Notes under the pieces: model-generated | What the model saw: the letters and a program-made list of their open reading frames with translations, nothing else | Database searches by the model: none | Told to the model about the DNA's origin: nothing | Shown: positions 39,600-47,454 of the stretch, piece after piece | Position numbering within the stretch: position 1 is the first letter of the stretch | Layout of the letters: every line of letters starts with the position of its first letter | Made by a program: the position numbers and the translations under genes | Assembly: GCA_009777515.1 (NCBI GenBank) | Contig: WRLR01000016.1 | Coordinates: 1-49,548, forward strand | From: Oscillospiraceae bacterium | GTDB lineage: Bacteria > Bacillota > Clostridia > WRLR01 | DNA length: 49,548 bases | Reading direction: 5' to 3'

Positions 39600-39663
39600 C
39601 CCATATGACTCTGCGCCCATATGACCCTGGGCCCATATGACTCTGCGCCCATGATTTCGCGCG
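39600..39663. repeat. 16-bp array of CATATG-bearing units in a divergent gap
   Basis: Units CCCATATGACTCTGCG at 39600 and 39632, a variant at 39616, and a decayed fourth at 39648; an extra CCATATG lies just upstream. The array is between the divergent YhcH and dehydrogenase genes. The gap 39532-39984 holds no other recognisable gene; regulatory function is a guess. Confidence 0.85.
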
Positions 39664-39984
39664 CGCGACCGGCCACGCGCCCCCTATTGGCGGGCGAAGT
39701 GCGGGTTTGGCCGTTCCAGGCAATTGTAGCTCATGGCCACTGTTGTGGCAATATTCACTATTTTCTCGATGCCAGCAAATTAATATGGGCAAGAATGCTC
39801 GAAAACAGCCATATGCGCAGTATCGCGCAGCCAATGGAAAAATATGCGCATGAGGTAAAACATGCGTATATACATTAATTCATTTATTAATATAATTGTT
39901 GAAGAGGCACCTCATATAACAACGTCGATAGCTATGATAACCAACCTAACAAACCGATACCAACGCACAGACAAGGAGGGACGC

Positions 39985-40977
39985 ATGGCAGGAAAAATCA
40001 AAAACATCCTTATCACTTTGCCCATCAAGGATCACCACTTAAAGAAACTGACAGATTGCCTTGACCCCGATGCAAATGTCATCCAGTGTAGGCCGTCTGA
40101 AAAAGAGGCTTTAGCGGAGGCGCTAAAAATTGTGGATGTCGCCATAGTCGGCGGTGGGGTTGGCCGGGATTTGTTTACGGCGCCAAACTTGAAATGGATC
40201 CATTTTGACGCCGCCGGCTTGGACAACCTTGCCAAAACGCCGCTGCTGGACACGAACATCGCCATTACGGGTTCAGCGGGGCGAAGCGCGCCCGCCCTGG
40301 CGGAGCATGTGATATATTTCATGCTCAGTTTTTCATACAGGAGCCGGGCGATATTCGCATCGCAAAGCGAAAAGAAATGGGGCTATGAGGGACAGGAAGA
40401 TACGGCGGCGCTGTTTGCGCAGACAATTGGCATCCTGGGGCTCGGCAATACCGGCGTGGCATTGGCAAAGCGCGCCAAAGCCCTTGAAATGACCGTACTC
40501 GCGCATAAGAGGAGCAATATAGAAAAGCCTTGTTACATTGACACGCTGTACACAGAGGAAAATGGGGACAGTATAGACGAAATCGTAGAGAAAAGCGACT
40601 TCATAGCGGTCTGCACGCCACTGAACAACAAAACATACCACATGCTGGGCGAGCGCGAGTTCAAGATGATGAAGAACACCGCCGTTGTGGCTAATGTCGG
40701 GCGCGGCGCATGCATTGATGAAAAAGCGTTGATCGAGGCGCTCCGGTCGGGCGAGATAGCTGGGGCTGGACTCGATACTTTTGAAAAAGAGCCTCTGCCC
40801 GAAGATTCGCCTCTGTGGGGTCTCGATAATGCGATTGTCACTCCGCATTTTACGCCCCCCTGCCCGGATAAAATTGGCCGTTCGCTGGACATCGTAGCTG
40901 AGAACCTCATACATTATCAAAAAGGGGAGCCCATGAGGAACCTCCTGACCCGCGCGGATATATTCGAGCTGGCTTGA
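39985..40977 (+). CDS. D-2-hydroxyacid dehydrogenase
   Basis: About 330 residues. NAD-binding motif G-I-L-G-L-G-N-T-G-V-A; catalytic region V-A-N-V-G-R-G-A-C-I-D-E-K-A-L, G-A-G-L-D-T-F-E-K-E-P-L-P and the final P-H-F-T. The R-E-H set of the D-isomer-specific family is present. It would reduce or oxidise a 2-keto/2-hydroxy acid, likely an intermediate of the sugar (acid) pathway here. The frame is open from 39862, but ATG 39985 has AAGGAGGG at the right distance. The solute-binding gene begins 55 bases later, so this is probably the first gene of the transport operon. Confidence 0.9.
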   Translation: MAGKIKNILITLPIKDHHLKKLTDCLDPDANVIQCRPSEKEALAEALKIVDVAIVGGGVGRDLFTAPNLKWIHFDAAGLDNLAKTPLLDTNIAITGSAGRSAPALAEHVIYFMLSFSYRSRAIFASQSEKKWGYEGQEDTAALFAQTIGILGLGNTGVALAKRAKALEMTVLAHKRSNIEKPCYIDTLYTEENGDSIDEIVEKSDFIAVCTPLNNKTYHMLGEREFKMMKNTAVVANVGRGACIDEKALIEALRSGEIAGAGLDTFEKEPLPEDSPLWGLDNAIVTPHFTPPCPDKIGRSLDIVAENLIHYQKGEPMRNLLTRADIFELA

Positions 40978-41032
40978 GAAGATGTTTATGTAGATGTTTT
41001 AGTAGATTAATAAAACATATGAAAGGATGGGT

Positions 41033-42820
41033 ATGATGATGAAAAAAGCAAGTCTATTGCTTGCCTTATTATTAACCTTAGCGATGCTGGCAGCATGCGG
41101 CGCCCCAAGTACATCAGTACCTGCGGGTACGACGGCGGCCGCGGCGACGACTGCGCAAGCGGCGGGAGCAACGGGTGGCGCCAGCGCCGGGGACGCGGGC
41201 GACGAAGACGCAGAAGATGATCTGGATGAAGCAGAGGCGGACGGCGCGGGCGCGCAGGAGCAAACCCAAGCCCAGGGGCAAACGCAGGCTGCTGCGCAAA
41301 CTACCGCAGCCGCGACCGAGCCCCCAAGCGACGATCCCTCGACATGGCCTACGCTCACCTATTGGGCGGAGTTTGAAAGCAACGCCCAAAAATCAGTCTC
41401 TACATATTCCGATTTGCCACTGTACCAGGAACTAATGAAAATGATCGGCATCAACATAGTGTTCCAGCACCCGCCGGTCGGCGCTGCGAGCGAGCAGTTC
41501 AAGCTGCTTGTAGCTTCAAAGAACCTCCCGGACATTATTGAGTATGACTGGCTCAACCAATACCCACAGGGGCCCGAAAAGGCGATAGCCGATCAGGTAA
41601 TTATTCCTTTGAACGATCATCTATTCACTGATAAAACGCCGTACCTTTCTGCCTTGCTCAGGGACAAGCCCGATGTGAACAAGGACATTCAAACATATGC
41701 AGGAAACTACTATGTCTTCCCTGCGCTGCGCGCGGACGATTTAATGGAGCAGAAAGGCGGCGGCCCGACGATTCGCGGGGACGCCCTGGACAAGGCGGGG
41801 CTGGAGCCTCCAAAGACGATAGCCGAATGGGAGACCATGCTGGTCGCGTTCAAGGAAATGGGCTTTGACTATCCTTTTACCGCGTCGGGGTTCATAGGTT
41901 CCATTTGCAACGGGGACATGCTGTTCCTGGGCGCATACGGGGTCGGCTATAATTATTACCCTGTCGACGGCAAGGTGTATTTCGGGCAAATTGAGCCGCA
42001 GTTCAAGGACTATCTGGCGCTGCTGAGGCGCTGGTACGATATGGGGCTCATCGACCCGGATATCATCACGAATTCCAGTTCCGACCTGGATGCCATCATG
42101 ACCAGCGGCAGGTCTGCCGCAACCGACAGGTCCCCGGACTCAGGCATCGGCGTGTGGACGACTTCGATGCAAAAAACTGACCCTGAAGTATATTTCATCG
42201 CCTCCCCGTTCCCTGTGCTTAACGAAGGTGACACGCGCTACTTTGCTATACCCAACCGCCGCTATGCGGGCAGTTTTTCCGCAGCTATTACCACCGAATG
42301 CAAAGACATTGATACGGCGCTCAGGCTGCTGGACTGGGGCTACAGCGACGAGGCGGAGCTGTTCTATAATTTCGGCGTCGAGGGGATCAGTTTTGAGTAC
42401 ATCGACGGCGAGCCTGAGTTCACGGACTTGATAAAGTTCAACCCTGACGGGCTGAACCTAAAAGAGGCGATGATCCTCTGGGGCCGCAACACAAACGGCG
42501 GGCCGTTCCAAAAGGGCGCCGGCGCGATCAACTCGCAGCGCACCTTTGACGAACAAAGGGAAGCGCCCTATATCTGGGCCAACTCCCTAAATTATGACAG
42601 GCTGCTGCCGGTGCTTGCGTATACGCCGGAAGAAGCCGCCGAGTATGCGGACATCATGAATGAAATCAACGTTATATCCGAAGAGATGTGCGTGAAAGTC
42701 ATGATTGGCGATCGCGAAGTGGATGATTTCGACTCGTATGTCAACAGCATGAAAAACGCCAACATTGAGCGCGGAATTGAAATTGTGCAAGCCGCATACG
42801 AAAGATATCTTAGCCATTAA
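41033..42820 (+). CDS. Sugar ABC transporter, solute-binding lipoprotein (LplA-type)
   Basis: About 595 residues. Lipoprotein signal with lipobox L-A-A-C, then a long Ala/Thr/Glu/Gln-rich linker (to about 100), then the binding domain (L-T-Y-W-A-E-F, L-V-A-S-K-N-L-P-D-I-I-E-Y-D, Y-A-G-N-Y-Y-V-F-P). This large type-1 binder works with LplB/LplC-type permeases for complex oligosaccharides. Several ATG codons (41027, 41033, 41036, 41039) follow GAAAGG; 41033 has the most natural spacing. The substrate is unknown; the hydrolase at 47455 suggests a beta-linked or uronic oligosaccharide. A strong hairpin follows. Confidence 0.88.
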   Translation: MMMKKASLLLALLLTLAMLAACGAPSTSVPAGTTAAAATTAQAAGATGGASAGDAGDEDAEDDLDEAEADGAGAQEQTQAQGQTQAAAQTTAAATEPPSDDPSTWPTLTYWAEFESNAQKSVSTYSDLPLYQELMKMIGINIVFQHPPVGAASEQFKLLVASKNLPDIIEYDWLNQYPQGPEKAIADQVIIPLNDHLFTDKTPYLSALLRDKPDVNKDIQTYAGNYYVFPALRADDLMEQKGGGPTIRGDALDKAGLEPPKTIAEWETMLVAFKEMGFDYPFTASGFIGSICNGDMLFLGAYGVGYNYYPVDGKVYFGQIEPQFKDYLALLRRWYDMGLIDPDIITNSSSDLDAIMTSGRSAATDRSPDSGIGVWTTSMQKTDPEVYFIASPFPVLNEGDTRYFAIPNRRYAGSFSAAITTECKDIDTALRLLDWGYSDEAELFYNFGVEGISFEYIDGEPEFTDLIKFNPDGLNLKEAMILWGRNTNGGPFQKGAGAINSQRTFDEQREAPYIWANSLNYDRLLPVLAYTPEEAAEYADIMNEINVISEEMCVKVMIGDREVDDFDSYVNSMKNANIERGIEIVQAAYERYLSH

Positions 42821-42825
42821 ATAAA

Positions 42826-42905
42826 CACGGGCAAGGCAGACCGGCGCCGTGCGGCGCAACGCGGCATAACGCAGCATAACGCAACGCGGCGCCGGCCTGC
42901 CCGTG
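42826..42905 (+). repeat. Long stem-loop between binding-protein and permease genes
   Basis: CACGGGC...CCGGCGCCG (from 42826) pairs with CGGCGCCGG...GCCCGTG (to 42905) with small bulges. The loop holds repeated CGGCATAACG/CAGCATAACG units. There is no T-run. Such stems often stabilise the binding-protein part of the mRNA and lower permease expression. Confidence 0.8.
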
Positions 42906-43015
42906 CAATAATTTATGCCTGGAGGCGCGAACAACACGCGCCTGAGCTCATATAAATCGCTAAGCCTTTCTATCGTAAAATAATAGCAAGCAATCATCCA
43001 CAGGGGGGTGGTTCC

Positions 43016-43936
43016 ATGCACAATAGTCTTAGACGCCGCATTGTTAAAGATTTTCGAAAAAATAAATATTTGCTCATAATGATGCTGCCAGTCCTGGTTT
43101 ATTTCCTTATATTCCATTACGGCCCTATGTATGGGGCTCTTATCGCTTTTAAGAACTATGCCCCGAGGCTCGGTCTATCGGGCAGCCCATGGGTCGGCTT
43201 TAGCAACTTTCAAAAATTCCTGACGAACTATAGTTTCTGGAATGTTTTCCGCAATACCATCACCATCAGCCTCGGCTCCATAGTGTTTGGCTTTCCCGCG
43301 CCGATACTGCTCGCGCTGCTGCTAAACGAGGTGCGCCATGGCTTTTACAAGAGAACCGTGCAGACCATCACATATATGCCGCACTTTATATCCATCATGG
43401 TCATCTGCGGGATATTGGTCGACTTTTGCTCCAGCAACGGCATTATCACACAGGCCGTCTCCGCGCTGACAGGCACGGAAAGCCGGAACCTTTTGACGAG
43501 GCCCGAATTATTTAAAACACTATACATCAGCAGCGGGATTTGGCAGGAGATCGGCTTTAGTTCTATAATTTATTTGAGCGCGCTTTCGCGGATTGACGCC
43601 GAACTGTATGAGGCGAGCAGCATAGACGGCGCGAACCGATGGCAGCAAATGCGAAGCATCACGCTGCCCGGGTTAATGGCTACAATTATAATCTTGTTTA
43701 TCCTCCGCATTGGCAGGCTCATGGGCGTCGGCTATGAAAAAATCCTGCTGCTTTACAACCCAAGCACATATGAAGCTGCGGACGTCATATCCACATTTGT
43801 CTACAGGCGCGGCCTGCTCAATATGGAATACGGCTTTGGCTCGGCTGTGGGCCTTTTTAACTCGCTAATCAATATGACGATGCTGATCACCTTTAACCAA
43901 ATATCCAGAAAAGTGGCTGACCAGGGCCTCTGGTAG
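43016..43936 (+). CDS. Sugar ABC transporter permease, LplB-type
   Basis: A 306-residue inner-membrane permease with about six helices. The EAA loop is Y-E-A-S-S-I-D-G-A-N-R-W-Q-Q-M-R-S-I-T-L-P-G. The start K-N-K-Y-L-L-I-M-M-L-P-V-L-V-Y-F-L-I-F-H-Y-G-P-M-Y-G is diagnostic of LplB/YtcO-type permeases. It pairs with the LplC-type subunit 17 bases downstream; the ATPase is not encoded in the window, as is usual for this group (a shared MsmX-like ATPase). GGGGGGTGG precedes ATG 43016. Confidence 0.92.
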   Translation: MHNSLRRRIVKDFRKNKYLLIMMLPVLVYFLIFHYGPMYGALIAFKNYAPRLGLSGSPWVGFSNFQKFLTNYSFWNVFRNTITISLGSIVFGFPAPILLALLLNEVRHGFYKRTVQTITYMPHFISIMVICGILVDFCSSNGIITQAVSALTGTESRNLLTRPELFKTLYISSGIWQEIGFSSIIYLSALSRIDAELYEASSIDGANRWQQMRSITLPGLMATIIILFILRIGRLMGVGYEKILLLYNPSTYEAADVISTFVYRRGLLNMEYGFGSAVGLFNSLINMTMLITFNQISRKVADQGLW

Positions 43937-43953
43937 AAAGGCGGCGATAAAAC

Positions 43954-44835
43954 ATGGCCATAAAACGGACTTTAAGCGACAATATAGCCGATACCATTAT
44001 TTATGCGCTGCTGCTTGGATTGACATTGATTACATTATATCCTATGTGGCATGTGATCATGGCGTCGATAAGCGAAGGGAACCGGCTCATCCGGCATCAG
44101 GGGCTCATAATCTTGCCGCTTGGCCTGAACCTAGAATCGTACAGGCTCGTTCTGAACAATCCGTCTATTATCACCGGATATGGCAACACATTGTTCTATC
44201 TGATAACCGGCACCAGCTTGAACCTTGTCCTCACCACGCTTGGGGCGTACGCTCTGTCCAGGAGGGAATTTTTGTGGCGGACGCCGTTCATGATGCTCAT
44301 ATTGTTCACGATGTTCTTTTCGGGCGGGATGATCCCCAGCTTCCTTTTAATTGAAAGCCTGGGGCTCATCGACAGCAGGCTGGCCATCATCCTCCCCGGG
44401 GCGATCTCCACGTACAATATGATTATCATGCGAACGGCCTTTGCCGCCGTGCCGGAAAGCCTTGAAGAGTCGGCGAAAATCGAGGGGGCGAACGATTTCC
44501 AGGTCTTAATCAGGATATTTATCCCCGTTTCCAAAGCGGTTATCGCGGTCATGCTCCTATACTACGGGGTCGCGCACTGGAACGACTGGTTCACATCGAT
44601 GCTGTACCTGCGTTCCCGGGAAAGGTACCCGCTGCAGATGATATTGCGGGAGATACTGATACTGAACAATTTGGACAATATGCGCGAAGAGATCGACTTT
44701 GAGCAGCTCGAACAGATTGGATATACTATTAAATATACGACGATAGTGGTGGCGACGCTGCCCGTTCTGCTCAGCTATCCTTTTTTGCAAAAATACTTTG
44801 TGCGGGGCGTGATGATCGGGGCAGTCAAAGGATAA
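43954..44835 (+). CDS. Sugar ABC transporter permease, LplC-type
   Basis: A 293-residue permease with six predicted helices. Diagnostic features are L-Y-P-M-W-H-V-I-M-A-S-I-S near the first helix, T-M-F-F-S-G-G-M-I-P-S-F-L-L, the EAA loop L-E-E-S-A-K-I-E-G-A-N-D-F-Q-V-L-I-R-I, and the end Y-P-F-L-Q-K-Y-F-V-R-G-V-M-I-G-A-V-K-G, which is nearly universal in LplC/YtcP-type subunits. AAAGGCGG precedes ATG 43954. It forms the translocation channel with the LplB-type protein. Confidence 0.92.
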   Translation: MAIKRTLSDNIADTIIYALLLGLTLITLYPMWHVIMASISEGNRLIRHQGLIILPLGLNLESYRLVLNNPSIITGYGNTLFYLITGTSLNLVLTTLGAYALSRREFLWRTPFMMLILFTMFFSGGMIPSFLLIESLGLIDSRLAIILPGAISTYNMIIMRTAFAAVPESLEESAKIEGANDFQVLIRIFIPVSKAVIAVMLLYYGVAHWNDWFTSMLYLRSRERYPLQMILREILILNNLDNMREEIDFEQLEQIGYTIKYTTIVVATLPVLLSYPFLQKYFVRGVMIGAVKG

Positions 44836-44946
44836 TCATACAAGCATATAATATATAAACCAAGCTAATCATTTAAAACAAACTGGCTATATAAAACCAA
44901 GCTGATTTAGATATGTTTGATTTTGCATTATAGAAGGTTATTGACG

Positions 44947-47424
44947 ATGAAATGGAATGCCCTTCACAAAAAAAATTCCATGCTTATTCGTTTCTTGCTT
45001 TTCTATTTTGCGGTCATTATTTTAGTTGTGTCTGTTGTGCTGGTCATCAGCAGCTATACAATGCAAACGGTCAGGGCAGCCGCCGACACAGAGACCTTGT
45101 CCAAAATGAGCCGCGTCCGCGATTCGATGGACTCGCGCCTGGAGTATATCAAATCCTTCGCAGTAACAATCGCGACCCGCGAGGACGTTGTAGCGATCGC
45201 ATCCGCCGTGTCCGGATACCGGCCCTTCCACATCTATCAGATATATAATTTAGTAAAAGAGCTGCGGCGGTTCGAAGTGACGGGCGACAGTTGGTCGGAA
45301 GTATACATATATTTTAGCAATGAGAATGTAGTTGTTAACCGATCGGGCCGAAAAAACGCAAAGCATTATTTTGAAACCAGCGGGTATGACATTTCGTTCA
45401 GGGAGTGGAGCGCAACAATTGGCGCGCAATACTTCGCCGAGTTCAAAGTGTTCGGGGACAGCGAGAAGGATGTCGAGTTTTGGTTCCCGCTGTCCGGCCA
45501 CTCGCAGGGGCAAAAGGCCGGCGTCGTGGTATTGCGCCTCCGCAAAGATTTGTTCCAACAATTGATGGATAGCATGCTGCGCAGCGACGATGAGCGGCTG
45601 TTTGTTATGGAGGGCGAACAGGTCCTTTTCTACGCCGGGCAGGGCGCGCATAACGGGCAGAGCACTCAGGGCGCGCCAGGCACTCAGGGGGCGCAGGGCG
45701 CGCACAGCACGCAGGGCACGCCGGATAATGACATTGGGCCTGAATATGGTTTAAATTTCAACATTATAAAGGCGTTGCCAATCGGCGCCGCAGGTAGCGT
45801 TGATCAATTTTTATATAATGATATGGTGGTAAACTCAATCGAATCCAGTATTTCCAACTGGGCCTATGTATCCGTCATGCCACAAAACTACCATATTGAA
45901 CAGTCCCGGTTTATTCAAAACGCTGCGGCGATTTGCATAATTTTGACCATTATCACGACCGCCGTGTTCCTAACCATTGGCATCCGGAGCAATTATCTGC
46001 CGCTGCGGAATATCCTTGGCATAATCAACAATCGGTCCGAGGATTTGGTTCTATATGATAACGGCAATGAGGAGCGTGTGAATGACTATAAAGCGCTTGA
46101 ACATTCGCTTGTGAAAATCCTGACAAGCTATGATACGGCTCGCAGGCAGTTGCTGATGCAAAAAGATGCAATGCGGAACAACACCTTGATTTCACTGCTT
46201 ACAGGCATCCATTATGGGCTAGTGTCCCAGGATGATGTTTTAAACTACCATGAAATAGTTTTCAAGGGAGACAGCTTTATCGTATTTTTAGTTGATTGCA
46301 AACAAGACGCGGAAGTCGGCGCGGCTTTGCATGGAGCATCGCCCCTGCAAGCCGCCCCCATGGAGGAACAGCCGGGGTTGCCTGAGCAAACGCACGGTCT
46401 CTTGTCCGAGTACTTACCGGAAGAGATGACAAAAACGTTCGCCGAGCTATTAAAAGCCGATAATTTCGACGCATATGGGATTGAGTACAAAGGGTTCGCC
46501 ACCTGCATTGTGTGCCTGCGCCCGGAAGGTACGCAGGATTTGGAAGTTACGCGTGTAAAGGAGCTGTTGACGCAAGGTCAGAACATTTTATACAACCGTT
46601 TTTTGACGTCGCCCCGGATCGCCGCCGGGGGGGTAAAAAAGGGCCACAACGGCATATCCGATTCCTACCGGGAGGCGATTGCCGTCATGGACTACATGAC
46701 GCTCACGGGGGAGGACAACGGCAGCATAATGGAATACTCGTCCATTAAGGCGAGGGACGCAGCCGATGTTCACGAACCGAGCCGCTTGACTGATCTAAAC
46801 AGGCTTACCAACCAGTTGGCGTCAAAAAATTTCACCGATGCGAAGGGGATGGTCGGGGACTTAATTGGCGGTGCTTTGGACAACGAGTACGACAAAAAAT
46901 ACAGCAACATGATAATATATTCCATCATCAACGCTTTCATCGACGGGCTCTCCATCCTGCAGGCAGAAGAGATCCAGGGGTTTGAAAACGCAGCCTCTTT
47001 TATACTGTCAAGCGAGTCGTTCTCCCAGCTCAAGAGTAACGCCAATGTCCTGCTCGAAAAGTTGGAGGACTACTACCAAAATGCACCTGCAAAACGTTCA
47101 AACGATATAATTAGCAAAATTATTATCTACATAGAAGAAAACTACGACAACACAGGGCTTGGGGTGACCCAAATCGCCTGTGAGTTTAATATGAAAGTTT
47201 CGTTCCTCTCGAAATTCTTCAAAAAGAAAACCGGGACAGGCCTGCTCGATCACATAACAAACTACCGCCTTGACAAAGTGCGGCAACTGTTGCTAAACAC
47301 GGACAAAACCCTAAACGAAATAGCGAGCCAAACCGGTTTTATAAGCGCCGGGGCGCTGATCCGGACTTTTAAGAGGTATGAAGGGATCACGCCCGGAAAA
47401 TATAAAGAGATGAAGAAAAAATAA
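44947..47424 (+). CDS. Membrane-bound AraC-family regulator with extracytoplasmic sensor
   Basis: About 825 residues. A first helix (about 12-40), an extracytoplasmic region (about 40-310) of the Cache type, a second helix (about 315-340), a cytoplasmic region, and a C-terminal AraC helix-turn-helix pair (last 100 residues: L-G-V-T-Q-I-A-C-E-F-N-M-K-V-S-F-L-S-K-F-F-K-K-K and T-L-N-E-I-A-S-Q-T-G-F). Such one-component sensors control adjacent LplABC-type operons in Bacillota. A Gln/Gly/Ala/Ser repeat insert lies in the sensor at about 231-259. ATG 44947 follows AGAAGG; 44917 is the first possible start. Confidence 0.9.
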   Translation: MKWNALHKKNSMLIRFLLFYFAVIILVVSVVLVISSYTMQTVRAAADTETLSKMSRVRDSMDSRLEYIKSFAVTIATREDVVAIASAVSGYRPFHIYQIYNLVKELRRFEVTGDSWSEVYIYFSNENVVVNRSGRKNAKHYFETSGYDISFREWSATIGAQYFAEFKVFGDSEKDVEFWFPLSGHSQGQKAGVVVLRLRKDLFQQLMDSMLRSDDERLFVMEGEQVLFYAGQGAHNGQSTQGAPGTQGAQGAHSTQGTPDNDIGPEYGLNFNIIKALPIGAAGSVDQFLYNDMVVNSIESSISNWAYVSVMPQNYHIEQSRFIQNAAAICIILTIITTAVFLTIGIRSNYLPLRNILGIINNRSEDLVLYDNGNEERVNDYKALEHSLVKILTSYDTARRQLLMQKDAMRNNTLISLLTGIHYGLVSQDDVLNYHEIVFKGDSFIVFLVDCKQDAEVGAALHGASPLQAAPMEEQPGLPEQTHGLLSEYLPEEMTKTFAELLKADNFDAYGIEYKGFATCIVCLRPEGTQDLEVTRVKELLTQGQNILYNRFLTSPRIAAGGVKKGHNGISDSYREAIAVMDYMTLTGEDNGSIMEYSSIKARDAADVHEPSRLTDLNRLTNQLASKNFTDAKGMVGDLIGGALDNEYDKKYSNMIIYSIINAFIDGLSILQAEEIQGFENAASFILSSESFSQLKSNANVLLEKLEDYYQNAPAKRSNDIISKIIIYIEENYDNTGLGVTQIACEFNMKVSFLSKFFKKKTGTGLLDHITNYRLDKVRQLLLNTDKTLNEIASQTGFISAGALIRTFKRYEGITPGKYKEMKKK
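45639..45723. repeat. Imperfect repeat inside the membrane AraC gene
   Basis: Words CAGGGCGCG and AGCACTCAGG alternate several times in frame, encoding a Q-G-A-H-x-T-Q-G-A-P-type loop in the extracytoplasmic sensor. Confidence 0.8.
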
Positions 47425-47454
47425 TAACAAGAAAGGTTGGGTAAGGTGGCTAAA

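Noticed and set aside
39600..39663. Possible CRISPR array or origin iterons
   Set aside because: Units are contiguous 16-mers without spacers and no replication initiator is nearby.
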